This document shows, piece after piece, positions 23,921 to 32,840 of a DNA stretch of 64,000 bases; the first letter of the stretch is position 1, and each line of letters begins with the position of its first letter. The notes under the pieces were generated by a model, which was not told where the DNA came from, made no database searches, and saw only the letters and a program-made list of their open reading frames with translations. The stretch comes from Bog-756 sp963727955. GTDB taxonomy: Bacteria > Actinomycetota > Acidimicrobiia > Acidimicrobiales > RAAP-2. The position numbers and the translations under genes are program-made. The stretch covers positions 1-64,000 of the forward strand of contig CAVSII010000008.1 in the NCBI GenBank assembly GCA_963727955.1. Reading direction: 5' to 3'.

Positions 23921-25068
23921 CGGGTGGACCCCACCGGCGAGCTCGCTGCCCGGTAGCCCCGGTCGGACAGAGTGGACAGCAGGGTGGGTCCGGACAGGAC
24001 GTCGACCACCAGGACCATCACCCCCCGATCCCCTTCCACCGAGTGGGCGATCTCCAGGTCGACGATGTTGATGCCCAACTCGGCAGCCAGCACGGTGACT
24101 TCGGCGATGGCCCCGGTGCGGTCGAGCACCGGGATACGGACCTCGACCAGCTCCTCGGGTTGGGGGGCCCGCTCGCTCAGGGCACGGCGGGCGGCGGCGG
24201 CCCGGCCCAGGATGTCGAGGAGGGAGCTGTGATCGTGGTCGGCCACCCGCTGGCGCATGGCGGCCAGAGCCTCGATGAGCAGGTCCAGCGTGGTCACGAT
24301 GGCCTCGGCGTTGTCGTCACAGATGTCGGGCCAGATTGACGGCTGACCGGCGGCGATACGGGTCATGTCCCGGAAGCCCCCTGCTGCCAGCTGCAGGAGG
24401 GAGGCATGCTCCTCGCCCAGGCCGGAGGCCAGATCCATCAGGGTGGCCGCCGTCAGGTGAGGCACATGGGACACCACCGCCACCATGGCGTCGTGGCGCT
24501 CGGGGGCGAGCGACACCACGTGAGCGCCGATGTCGGCCAGGACGGTGCGGACCAGGGCGAAAGCAGTCGGATCGGTCACTTCTGTGGGGGTCAGAACCCA
24601 GGTGGCGCCCACGAACAGCTCGGGGGACGCCCCGTCTACACCCACCTGCTCGGAACCGGCCATCGGGTGTCCGCCCACGAAGCGGGGATGGTCCACCGCC
24701 TCCACCAGGGTGGCCTTGACCCCGCCCACGTCGGTTACCACCACCTCGGGGTTCCACTGCCCCGAATGGAGCACGTCGCTGATGACGGCCACGGCGTCGT
24801 GGACCGGGGTGGCCACCACCACCAGATCGGCACGGCGGTCGACCCCCGGCTCGGACAGGGCCCCGAGCTCGACGGCCCGATCGACCACGCCGTCGGCCGT
24901 GTCCATACCGCTCACGTGCCACCCGCGGGCCCGGAGGGCCATGCCCACCGAACCGCCTATGAGGCCGGTGCCGAAGACCATGGCCCGACCGGCCGGCATC
25001 ACGCCGCGGCCCTTGGCCACGGCCGCCCCCGGTGCCGAGCGGGGGCCGTTACTGGGGGAGGTCGTCAC
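23917..25068 (-). CDS. tyrA: Prephenate dehydrogenase with C-terminal ACT domain
   Basis: About 383 residues. It makes 4-hydroxyphenylpyruvate for tyrosine synthesis. The NAD-binding loop VFGTGLIGGSVGMALR is near the N-terminus, and GGHPMAGSEQ with VVSHVPHL supplies the substrate His. The last 80 residues form an ACT domain (IPVLDRTGAIAEVTVLAAEL), suggesting feedback control by tyrosine. The start is uncertain: GTG at 25068 (with AGGG before it, overlapping aroH by 20 bases) or ATG at 24999. It sits between aroH and aroA, so three aromatic-pathway genes are together. Confidence 0.93.
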   Translation of the reverse strand: MTTSPSNGPRSAPGAAVAKGRGVMPAGRAMVFGTGLIGGSVGMALRARGWHVSGMDTADGVVDRAVELGALSEPGVDRRADLVVVATPVHDAVAVISDVLHSGQWNPEVVVTDVGGVKATLVEAVDHPRFVGGHPMAGSEQVGVDGASPELFVGATWVLTPTEVTDPTAFALVRTVLADIGAHVVSLAPERHDAMVAVVSHVPHLTAATLMDLASGLGEEHASLLQLAAGGFRDMTRIAAGQPSIWPDICDDNAEAIVTTLDLLIEALAAMRQRVADHDHSSLLDILGRAAAARRALSERAPQPEELVEVRIPVLDRTGAIAEVTVLAAELGINIVDLEIAHSVEGDRGVMVLVVDVLSGPTLLSTLSDRGYRAASSPVGSTR

Positions 25069-25417
25069 GGAGGCCCTGGGCACCTTCCAGGTAGACGTGA
25101 TGGACATCGTGGCGGTCGCGATCGGTGGTCACATGGAGCATGACCCTGATGCAGCGGGGCACCGATCCGACCACGGCCAGCTCGCGGGCACAGATGAGGG
25201 GGACCGCCCCCAGCCCCATCGACCGGGCGGCGGTGGCCGGAAAGGTCGAGACGATGTCCTCGGTGGCGGTGAAGAGGATGGAGATGATGTCGTCCTCGGC
25301 CAGCTCGTTGCGGTCGAGGATGGTGCGCAGCAACGTCACCACTCGCTCGGTGATGGCTTGAGGGGTGTCCTCGTCGACGGTGGTGGCGCCGCGGACGGCG
25401 CGAACGGAGAGGGGCAT
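25049..25417 (-). CDS. aroH: Chorismate mutase, AroH class
   Basis: 122 residues, the full length of the AroH fold, which forms a trimer and converts chorismate to prephenate. The N-terminal RAVRGATTVDEDTPQAI and the active-site RCIRVMLHV with the C-terminal VYLEGAQGLRDDL are typical. The ATG at 25417 is preferred to the TTG one codon before it. It supplies the substrate of the neighbouring tyrA, with which it overlaps or nearly abuts depending on the tyrA start. Confidence 0.95.
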   Translation of the reverse strand: MPLSVRAVRGATTVDEDTPQAITERVVTLLRTILDRNELAEDDIISILFTATEDIVSTFPATAARSMGLGAVPLICARELAVVGSVPRCIRVMLHVTTDRDRHDVHHVYLEGAQGLRDDLPQ

Positions 25418-25456
25418 CAAGCAGGCATGTTACCCAGCGACTCCGAGGCCGCCCGG

Positions 25457-26236
25457 TTAGCGGTCCGGCCCGCCCGGCTGGGCCGGGACGGAGGGCCCCT
25501 CCACGGGCGTGGCCGCCGCGGCCAGCCCCCGTACCTCCTCCAGGGTAAGCCGCCGGTGGGCCCCGGGGGCCAACGACGGATCGGACAACGGACCGATCCG
25601 GGTGCGTACCAGGCGGACGACCGGATGGCCGACGGCCTCGGCCATGCGCCGGATCTGGCGGTTGCGCCCTTCGTGGATGACCATCCGGAGGAGGGACGGA
25701 GCCACCACCGACACCCGGGCCGGCGCCGTCGGACCGTCCTCCAGGTCGACGCCCTCACGGAGCCGGCGGATCTGACCGGCGGTGGGCTGGCCCGCCACTT
25801 CGACGAGGTACTCCTTGGGCACACCGTAGGAGGGATGGGTCAGGCGATGGGTGAGCTCGCCGTCGTTGGTGAGGAGGAGAAGGCCCTCGCTGTCCATGTC
25901 CAGCCTCCCCACCGGAAAGACCCGGGGCACGCCGGGGACCAGGGACACCACCGTGGCCCGGCCGTGGGTGTCCTCGGCCGTGCTCACCACGCCGGCCGGC
26001 TTGTTGAGCAGGTAGTGGACCAGATCGGGTCGGACGGGAACGGGCACGCCGTCGATGGCCACCCGATCGACGGCTGGATCGATCCGCCGCCCGAGCACGG
26101 CCACCGTGCCGTCCACCGTCACCCGGCCGGCGGCGATGAGGTCCTCGCACACCCGGCGGGAACCGACACCCAGCCGGGCCAGGACCTTCTGTAGCCGTTC
26201 GCCCCCCGGCAGCGTGTCCCCGGTGTGGTCAGCCAT
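25457..26236 (-). CDS. rluB: 23S rRNA pseudouridine synthase, RluB/RsuA family
   Basis: 259 residues from the ATG at 26236, which lies inside the scpB 3' end (8-base overlap). An N-terminal S4 domain (RLQKVLARLGVGSRRVCEDLI) precedes the catalytic domain with the catalytic Asp in VGRLDMDSEGLLLLTNDGEL. The C-terminal EGRNRQIRRM is the other RsuA-family signature. It modifies a uridine of 23S rRNA. scpA-scpB-rluB is a conserved operon order in many bacteria. The last 20 residues are Pro- and Gly-rich. Confidence 0.94.
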   Translation of the reverse strand: MADHTGDTLPGGERLQKVLARLGVGSRRVCEDLIAAGRVTVDGTVAVLGRRIDPAVDRVAIDGVPVPVRPDLVHYLLNKPAGVVSTAEDTHGRATVVSLVPGVPRVFPVGRLDMDSEGLLLLTNDGELTHRLTHPSYGVPKEYLVEVAGQPTAGQIRRLREGVDLEDGPTAPARVSVVAPSLLRMVIHEGRNRQIRRMAEAVGHPVVRLVRTRIGPLSDPSLAPGAHRRLTLEEVRGLAAAATPVEGPSVPAQPGGPDR

Positions 26237-26807
26237 CGCCGACCGGGCGCATCTGCTCCTCCATATCGGCCAGGGCCTCGGGCCCCGGAAGCAAGTCCTC
26301 GATGGGCGGCAGTTGGTCGAGCCGGTCGAGCCCGATCCGTTCCAGGAAGGCGTCGGTGGTGGCGTAGAGGACGGCCTGCCCCGGCCCCGCCGCCCGTCCG
26401 GCGGCGGCGATGTAGCCCCGGTGCTCGAGCAGGCGCACCACACCGTCGACATTGACCCCGCGCAGCGCACTGATCTGGGCCCGCGACACCGGTTGCTTGT
26501 AGGCCACGATGGCCAGGGTCTCGAGGGCGGCAGCCGACAGCCGCGACGACACGCCCACGTTGGCGAAGCGCTCGACGTGGGCGGCCAGGTCGGGGTGGGT
26601 CTGGATGCGGTAGCCGCCGGCGATCCGGGCCACCTCGAAACCGCGTCCGCCCGTCCGGCACGACTCGGCCAGCTCCTCGCACACCGCCTCCACCTGGTCG
26701 ACGGGCAGCTCGAGAAGCTCGGCCAACAGGCCCGGGGGGACCGGTTCGACGGCCACCACCAGAACGGCTTCGACGGCCCGAGCCTCGGGCGAGAGCACGG
26801 TGGTCAT
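26229..26807 (-). CDS. scpB: Segregation and condensation protein B
   Basis: 192 residues. The ATG at 26807 overlaps the scpA stop (ATGA), so upstream starts can be dismissed. ScpB dimers bind ScpA and regulate the SMC condensin ring. Two winged-helix domains are readable: EAVLVVAVEPVPPGLLAELL and, in the second, LSAAALETLAIVAYKQPVSR followed by EIRGVNVD-like RGVNVDGVV. An smc gene is not in the window. The C-terminal acidic tail (PEALADMEEQ) is usual. Confidence 0.95.
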   Translation of the reverse strand: MTTVLSPEARAVEAVLVVAVEPVPPGLLAELLELPVDQVEAVCEELAESCRTGGRGFEVARIAGGYRIQTHPDLAAHVERFANVGVSSRLSAAALETLAIVAYKQPVSRAQISALRGVNVDGVVRLLEHRGYIAAAGRAAGPGQAVLYATTDAFLERIGLDRLDQLPPIEDLLPGPEALADMEEQMRPVGDG

Positions 26808-27586
26808 CCCTCGTACTCGTCGACCAGCCCGGCCCCCACGCCCACCGGTTCCTGGGCAGCGGCGACCCAGGCCACCTCGAGGGAGCCGAACGTATGACCC
26901 TGGTCGAGAGTCACCCGTCCCTGCTTGCACAGCTCCAGCAGCCCGAGGAAGCGGACGATGACCTCGATCCGGGTGGACAGGTGAGCGGTGAGGGCCCGGA
27001 AGGTGGCCGTCCCCATGACCGACAGGCGCCGTTCGAGCTCGGCCACCGCGTCGGCCACGGTGACCGTGTCCACGGTGACGTGGTAGAGGTCGACGGCCGG
27101 CACCGGGCGCTCGGCTGTGGCCCGCAGGAAGGCGGCGGCCACGTCGGCGGCGGAAACGCCGTCGAGCAGGTCGGGTGTGCCCACCGGCAGGTCACCGTCG
27201 AGCCCGGCCGTCCGGGGTACCGAGCGGGCGGCCCGTTCCATGAGGACGGCGAAGCCGTCGGCGGCGGCGGCGTAGGCCCGGCACTCGAGCAGTCGGGCCA
27301 GCAAGAGGTCCCGCTCTTCCCACCCGGCCAGTTCCTCGTCGGGTTCGACGTCGTCTCGTCCGGGTAGCAGGCGACGGGACTTGAGCTCGATGAGCACGGC
27401 GGCGATGACCAGGAACTCGGACAGGGTGGGCAGGTCGACCTTCTCCCAGGAAGCCACCTCGGTCACGAAGGCGTCCACCACCGCGGCCAGGGGGATGTCG
27501 TAGATGTCCACCTGGTGGGTGTTGACCAACTGGAGGAGCAGGTCGATGGGACCCTCGAAGGCGGGGGTGGTGACAGTGGCTCCCAC
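26804..27586 (-). CDS. scpA: Segregation and condensation protein A
   Basis: 260 residues from a GTG at 27586. It is the kleisin that closes the SMC ring. The N-terminal FEGPIDLLLQLVNTHQVDIYDI, which contacts the SMC neck, is strongly conserved, and the C-terminal winged helix (TRIEVIVRFLGLLELCKQG) contacts the SMC head. The central part is rich in Ala and Glu. It is divergent from trpS with about 70 bases between starts and is first in the minus-strand run that extends to plsC. Confidence 0.95.
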   Translation of the reverse strand: MGATVTTPAFEGPIDLLLQLVNTHQVDIYDIPLAAVVDAFVTEVASWEKVDLPTLSEFLVIAAVLIELKSRRLLPGRDDVEPDEELAGWEERDLLLARLLECRAYAAAADGFAVLMERAARSVPRTAGLDGDLPVGTPDLLDGVSAADVAAAFLRATAERPVPAVDLYHVTVDTVTVADAVAELERRLSVMGTATFRALTAHLSTRIEVIVRFLGLLELCKQGRVTLDQGHTFGSLEVAWVAAAQEPVGVGAGLVDEYEG

Positions 27587-27655
27587 GGCAACCGACCCTA
27601 CCGGGTGGAGAGGCTCATCTCGTGCACCGTCGGCGTCGACCTACGATGACCCTCC

Positions 27656-28657
27656 ATGTCCCGCGTTCTGTCCGGTCTCCAGCCCAGCGGCGATCTTCAC
27701 CTGGGGAACTACGTCGGTGCCATCCGCAACTGGGTGGCCGACCAGTACCACCACGATTCCTTCTACTGCATCGTCGACCTCCACGCCCTCACGCTGGACA
27801 TCGCCCCGGACGAGCTCCGGTCCCGGACCTTCGAGACGGCACTCGACCTGATCGCCGCTGGTCTCGATCCGGAGTGCTGCACCCTGTTCGTGCAGAGCCA
27901 TGTGGCCGAGCACACCCGGATGGCCTGGCTCCTCGAGTGCACGGCCACCATGGGCGAGTTGCGGCGCATGACCCAGTTCAAGGACAAGAGTGCCGGCAAG
28001 GACACGGTCCGGGTGGGGCTGTTCACCTATCCGGTCCTCCAGAGCGCCGACATCCTGCTCTACGACGCCGACCGGGTCCCGGTGGGAGACGATCAGCGTC
28101 AACACCTCGAGTTGGCCCGGGACGTGGCCCAACGGTTCAACAGCCGCTACGGCCCGACCCTGGTGGTGCCCGAGGCAGCCATCCCGCCCACCGCGGCCCG
28201 GGTCATGGACCTCCAACACCCCGACCAGAAGATGTCCAAGTCGGTGCTGTCCCCCCAGGGCACGGTGCTCATCTTCGACCAGCCGGACGTCATCGCCAAA
28301 AAGGTACGACGGGCGGTGACCGACACCGACGGTGAGGTCCGCTACGACCCCGAGCACAAGCCGGGCCTGGCCAACCTGATGGCCCTGCTGGCCGTGGCCA
28401 CCGACCGCTCACCGGCCGAGGTGGCCGGGTCCTTCTCCACCTACGGCCAACTCAAAGAGGCGGTGACCGAGGCCCTGGTCGAGATGTTGCGGCCGGTGCA
28501 GGAGCGCCGCCAGGCCCTGGCCGGCGACCCCGGCGCCGTCGCCACCCTGCTGGAGAAGGGGGCCGACAAGGCCCGGGCCATCGCCTCGGAAACGTACCGC
28601 CGGGCGGCGGAGGCGATGGGCCTGCTGGCCCCGGGTCAGGGGCCCCCGGCCGGCTGA
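27656..28657 (+). CDS. trpS: Tryptophanyl-tRNA synthetase
   Basis: 333 residues, a class I synthetase that charges tRNA-Trp. The HIGH-type motif is DLHLGNYVG (about 12-20) and the KMSKS motif is exact. GDDQRQHLELARDVAQRFN and the ATP-binding VLQSADILLYDADRVPVG are diagnostic for TrpRS. The ATG at 27656 is well placed. Its last 22 bases overlap the 3' end of the opposite-strand membrane protein gene, so the two transcripts are complementary at their tails. Confidence 0.97.
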   Translation: MSRVLSGLQPSGDLHLGNYVGAIRNWVADQYHHDSFYCIVDLHALTLDIAPDELRSRTFETALDLIAAGLDPECCTLFVQSHVAEHTRMAWLLECTATMGELRRMTQFKDKSAGKDTVRVGLFTYPVLQSADILLYDADRVPVGDDQRQHLELARDVAQRFNSRYGPTLVVPEAAIPPTAARVMDLQHPDQKMSKSVLSPQGTVLIFDQPDVIAKKVRRAVTDTDGEVRYDPEHKPGLANLMALLAVATDRSPAEVAGSFSTYGQLKEAVTEALVEMLRPVQERRQALAGDPGAVATLLEKGADKARAIASETYRRAAEAMGLLAPGQGPPAG

Positions 28658-31551
28658 CGGCCCCGGGCTCGCCGTCGCCGGGCCATCATCTCGGTCACCG
28701 CCCACACGGCCAGGCCCACCGTGGCCAGCGCCGACAGGGCCACGCCGACCAGGGCGGTGCCGGCGGCATAGGTGAAGGACACCTGGTAGAGCCCGGCGCC
28801 GGGCACGGTCACCTTCTGGATGACGCCGGACTGGGTGACCGGGACGGCCTGGGACGGCCCCAACCGGGCACCGGATGAGCCGGGGGCCATGCGTTGGATG
28901 GTGGCCCTCCACCCGGTGCTCCACGACTGGCTGCGCTGGAGGACGGCGGCTCCGGTGGTGCGCACCAGGATCCGCTGGGAGCCGCTCTCGGTGGTGGCCT
29001 GGGCGGTGACCGAACTGCCGGGCCCGGCCGGACCCCCGCCCGGAGAGGTGATCCATGCCCATCCCAAGGTGTGGACGTTGTGGAAGACGCCGAAGCTGCC
29101 GAGGGTGCCGGTGAACCTCCAGCGTGGTCCCGTCACGTCGTCCTGCAGGCGTCCGTCGAGAGCCACCGTGCCCCAGGGGGAGCTGAGCACGTCGGGCACG
29201 CCCAGCACCGCGGCAGCGCCGCCGGCCGGCGTGGCCAGCACCCCGGCCGCATCCATCGGCGTCGGCAGCCTCACCCGGAGGGTGCGGTGGCCGCCGACGT
29301 CGGTGACCGAGGTGTCGGTCGGAGGGAGCCAGTGCCGTCCTCCGGAGGCGGTGAGGAGGCCGATCCTCGGTGGCCGGATGGTCCCTCCTACCAACGGGAC
29401 GGTTATCGAGCGCACGGTGAAGGCCGCACCGAAGTACCACTGGTGGACCGCCCCCGGGGCCAGGGCGAACGATGTCGGCGGCGCCGGCTCGACGAACTCC
29501 CCCTCGTGGGCAGGACCTGGTAGGCGGCCGGCGCCGGCCACCGACTGTCCGAGCTGGGTCACGAAGTAGCTCGGGAGCGAAAGGAGGGTGGTCACGTTGA
29601 GGTCGTCCCACACCGTTCCACTGAGGTCGGCCGGGTTGAGATCCTCTTGGTAGTGGGCTCCGGTGCCGGCGAAGTACACCCCGCTGCTGAGGGCGGTGTA
29701 GCCCTGGGCGCTCGGCACCCGGGCGTAGATGTTGAGATCGGTCTGGCCCAGGGCGTAGAGCTGGTCGGTGTAGAACTCGTCGGGGTCGTAGATGATGAAC
29801 CGCCCCTCCCCCACCTGGGCGTGGAAGGCGGTGGACAGGGGCCCGATGGCAAGGGCCGTGGCCTCGGTGACCGGTAGGCGGATGACGAAGCAATTGAACA
29901 GGACGAGGTCGATGGTCAGCACGGCGGCCAGCCACCGCCGCAGCTGCCGGACGCTGAGTCGCTGGCGGCCGAGGACGATGGCGGTAGCGGCGGCGGCGAT
30001 GACCACCCCGGCCGTAACCAGGGCGGCCACGTGCTCACGGGTGGTGGCGGTGACCGGCGCCTGTGCCGCCAGGAGACGGTAGAGCCGGGGACCGTCGATC
30101 CACAGGAAGAGGCAGGCGGCGACCATGAAGGCCAGCGGGAGACAGGTCACCACGATCTCCGTCCGCTCCCCCCTCTGCCATCGGGGCCGGAGCGGGGATT
30201 TCGGTGGACGCGTCCCCTGCCCGGGGCCGGCCGACGCAGCCTCGGCCCGACCCTCCAGCAGGAGGTGCATCCACCACCCGAGGAGGACGGCCAACGAGAA
30301 GTCGACCAGCAGGAGATTGCGTGACAGGAGGCGCTCGTCGGAGACCACCGGGACCAGGTACATCACGTGGCCGAAAGGAGTCTGGCCGCCCAGGGCGGTC
30401 AGGATGCCCACCCCCAGGACCACGTACCAGATCCACCAGTGACGAGCCTCGGGTCGGGTGCGGTAGCGGCGCAACCCCAGCGAGCAGACGGCGATGAGGG
30501 CCAGCACCCCCACATAGCTGGTCACCTCGGGAAAGTTGTAGGGACCGGCGTAGTTTCCCGGGCGGCCCTCGTTGGCTCCGAGCACGAAGGGCGAGGCGAT
30601 CAGGGTGAGCGCCCGGTACGGGAGGGAGCCACTGGTGAAGAAGGTGTACGTGGTGGTGGCCCGTTGCGACTGGGCGGCGAAGACGGCACCGGGAATCCAC
30701 TGGGCCGCGCCGAGGGCCACACCGCCCGCTGTTCCTACGGCCACAGCGACCACCGAGGACAGGGCCGCCCGACGCCCATCGGGGCGGAGCCCGCCGGCCT
30801 CGACCAGACGGCCGATGGTGTAGATGGCGACCAGGACGGCGCTGTCGATGATGGCCTCGGCGCCGCCGCTCAAGATGGTGAGGCCCACCGAAACGGCCAG
30901 CAGGGCCATCCAGCCGCGCCGGCGGGCGGCGGCAGCTGGATGGTGCGGCAACGGCGCCGCCCCGGCCGGTCGGCGGGGGGTGAGGGCGTGAACGGCCATG
31001 ACCATCCAGGGCAGCCAGGCGGCACCGCTGATGAGATCGATGTGGACGATCTGGGCGGTCATGTACCCGGCCAAGGCGAACGTGGCGGCGGCAAAGGTGG
31101 CTGCGGTGGACCCGACCGCTTGACGACGGAGGAAGAGGTAGGTCCCGACGATGGCGATGTCGTAGGCCAGGGCCAGGTTGAGCCACCAGGCGGCGAAGGT
31201 GGGGAGGACGGCCATGAGCCAGGTGGCGGGGTAGGCGGCACCGGCGTTGAACCCGCCCAAAAGGGGCGTCCCGCTGAACAGGTAGGGGTTCCAGAGGGGA
31301 AGCACCCCCGCGCGGAGGTCGCGCCCGACCAGTACCCGCATGGGCAGGTTCTGGAGGAAGTTGTCGCCGTCGGCAAAGGTCCAGCCGAACAACTGGGGCA
31401 GCCCGAAGACAAGCAACGGGACGAGGAGAAGGACAACCAGGCCCGGGTGGGTCCGGATCCACCGGCGGACGCCGTCGGTCCGGCCGGGGAGAGGTCCGGT
31501 GGTGGCACCGGTGGTTTCCGCCATGGCCCGAGACGGGGCCGTTGCCCTCAT
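28636..31551 (-). CDS. Large multi-pass membrane protein, YfhO-like
   Basis: 971 residues. The ATG at 31551 overlaps the upstream stop (ATGA); the frame is open for 200 codons farther, but that part is a shadow of the upstream gene. About a dozen membrane helices in the first 560 residues include the loop WTFADGDNFLQNLPMR, NPYLFSGTPLLGGFNAGAAY and WLPWMVMAVHAL, typical of YfhO/GT-C type lipid-linked sugar transferases. A long outside beta-rich part (about 650-900) and a final membrane helix follow. It probably attaches a sugar in envelope glycan or teichoic-acid-like synthesis. It is coupled to the next membrane transferase. Confidence 0.8.
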   Translation of the reverse strand: MRATAPSRAMAETTGATTGPLPGRTDGVRRWIRTHPGLVVLLLVPLLVFGLPQLFGWTFADGDNFLQNLPMRVLVGRDLRAGVLPLWNPYLFSGTPLLGGFNAGAAYPATWLMAVLPTFAAWWLNLALAYDIAIVGTYLFLRRQAVGSTAATFAAATFALAGYMTAQIVHIDLISGAAWLPWMVMAVHALTPRRPAGAAPLPHHPAAAARRRGWMALLAVSVGLTILSGGAEAIIDSAVLVAIYTIGRLVEAGGLRPDGRRAALSSVVAVAVGTAGGVALGAAQWIPGAVFAAQSQRATTTYTFFTSGSLPYRALTLIASPFVLGANEGRPGNYAGPYNFPEVTSYVGVLALIAVCSLGLRRYRTRPEARHWWIWYVVLGVGILTALGGQTPFGHVMYLVPVVSDERLLSRNLLLVDFSLAVLLGWWMHLLLEGRAEAASAGPGQGTRPPKSPLRPRWQRGERTEIVVTCLPLAFMVAACLFLWIDGPRLYRLLAAQAPVTATTREHVAALVTAGVVIAAAATAIVLGRQRLSVRQLRRWLAAVLTIDLVLFNCFVIRLPVTEATALAIGPLSTAFHAQVGEGRFIIYDPDEFYTDQLYALGQTDLNIYARVPSAQGYTALSSGVYFAGTGAHYQEDLNPADLSGTVWDDLNVTTLLSLPSYFVTQLGQSVAGAGRLPGPAHEGEFVEPAPPTSFALAPGAVHQWYFGAAFTVRSITVPLVGGTIRPPRIGLLTASGGRHWLPPTDTSVTDVGGHRTLRVRLPTPMDAAGVLATPAGGAAAVLGVPDVLSSPWGTVALDGRLQDDVTGPRWRFTGTLGSFGVFHNVHTLGWAWITSPGGGPAGPGSSVTAQATTESGSQRILVRTTGAAVLQRSQSWSTGWRATIQRMAPGSSGARLGPSQAVPVTQSGVIQKVTVPGAGLYQVSFTYAAGTALVGVALSALATVGLAVWAVTEMMARRRRARGRQPAGGP

Positions 31552-32840
31552 ACGGCAGAACGGACGGGTTCGGGCGTGGCCGGGGCGGCGGTCCGATCGG
31601 CCACCAGCTGTCGCAGGGCCATCACCGCCCACGCCCCCATGGCCGCAAACAGCAGTGACCGGACCACAATCGAGGTGTAGCCGGCCCAGCTGAAAGCCCC
31701 TGAGCGGGCGGGCAGTCGGAGGACGAACTCGTAGACGTAGTCGAAGACGGCCACCACGCCCAAGGCCACACCGAACCCTCCGGGCAGCCCGGCCAGAGCG
31801 CCGGCAGCGAAGACCCACAGGACATACTGGGGGTTCCAGATCTTGTTGACCGCCATCCACACGATAATGACCAGAGCGGTAGCCAGGGCCAGCCCCCTGC
31901 CCTGCGATGCGTCGGGTGATCGCCACACCATCCAGGCGGCGTAGGCGGTCACCGCCACCACCAAACAGAAGGAGGCGGTGTTGATGAATTGGTTGGAGAC
32001 CACCGAGCCGCCCACCGCGTTCTGGGCCAGCAGCCACACCGAGTCCTTGAGCGGACGCACACTGTTGAATCGGTAGAACCACAGAGTGTTGGAGGGGGCG
32101 AGGACCAGGAAGGGAAGGGTCACCACCGCGCTCACCACCACGAAGGGGACCACCCAACGGACCATGTCCGCCCGCCGGGAAGCGACCTCTGCGCCCGGGG
32201 CTGTGTCAACGAGCCCGGTGGCGTGCTGGTGGGCCAGGGCCCGCCGCCACCGCGATCCGAGGGCGGCGACGGCCAAGGGGGCCACGATGACCGGGAAGAG
32301 CTTGAAGCAGGCACCGATACCGGCGAAGGCACCGCTGGACCGGTAGCGGCTCTCGCCGAACCACACCACCGCCCCGACCAGGAAGACGATGCCGATGAGG
32401 TCCCAGTTGATGCCCGAGTCGATCAGAAGAGCCGGTGAGGCGGCGATCCACCAGACGGCGGACGGGCTCTGGCGCCGGATGAGGGCGATGGAACCGAAGG
32501 TGGCCGCCGCCGTCATCAGGCCGGTCACGGCGAACCATGAGGCCGGGCCGGCCGGCAGCCAGGACGGAAGCCACAGGGCGAATCCCAGGAGGATGGGGTA
32601 CTCGATGCGGTCGTGCAGGTAGGGAATGGGATGGATCATGTGGAGGCCGCGCAGATAATGCTCGGCCCCCAGTTCGACGACGTCCGAGTAGAGGCCCCGC
32701 GACAGGGCCCAGTCCCGGTAGCCGTGGGCGGCGTGGAACAGCCCGCGGGACAGCCATAGAAAGTCAGCCAGTATCAGGAAGCCGGCCAGCACGTAGGGGC
32801 CCCACCGGCGGGCGGCCGCGGCGAAATGACTGCTGGTCAC
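31548..32840 (-). CDS. GT87-like polyprenyl-phosphate-mannose-type membrane glycosyltransferase
   Basis: 430 residues from a GTG at 32840 that overlaps the M50 protease stop (GTGA). There are around ten to twelve membrane helices. Early loops have the features of GT-C mannosyltransferases: the YSDVVELGAEHYLRG loop after the first helix, then PYLHDRIEYPILLG, and in the middle FKLFPVIVAPLAVAALG. The C-terminal VNKIWNPQYVLWVFAAGAL matches the family as well. It likely uses a polyprenyl-phosphate sugar at the outer face of the membrane. It is coupled to the YfhO-like gene. Confidence 0.8.
   Translation of the reverse strand: MTSSHFAAAARRWGPYVLAGFLILADFLWLSRGLFHAAHGYRDWALSRGLYSDVVELGAEHYLRGLHMIHPIPYLHDRIEYPILLGFALWLPSWLPAGPASWFAVTGLMTAAATFGSIALIRRQSPSAVWWIAASPALLIDSGINWDLIGIVFLVGAVVWFGESRYRSSGAFAGIGACFKLFPVIVAPLAVAALGSRWRRALAHQHATGLVDTAPGAEVASRRADMVRWVVPFVVVSAVVTLPFLVLAPSNTLWFYRFNSVRPLKDSVWLLAQNAVGGSVVSNQFINTASFCLVVAVTAYAAWMVWRSPDASQGRGLALATALVIIVWMAVNKIWNPQYVLWVFAAGALAGLPGGFGVALGVVAVFDYVYEFVLRLPARSGAFSWAGYTSIVVRSLLFAAMGAWAVMALRQLVADRTAAPATPEPVRSAV

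Noticed and set aside
24530..26194. 554-codon plus-strand frame over tyrA, aroH and rluB
   Set aside because: Antisense shadow; it has no recognisable domain and crosses three intact genes.
31552..32157. 200-codon N-terminal extension of the YfhO-like protein
   Set aside because: It is Arg/Gly-rich and opposite in sense to nothing else than the overlapping GT87-like gene in another frame; the ATGA overlap at 31548-31551 gives a natural start.
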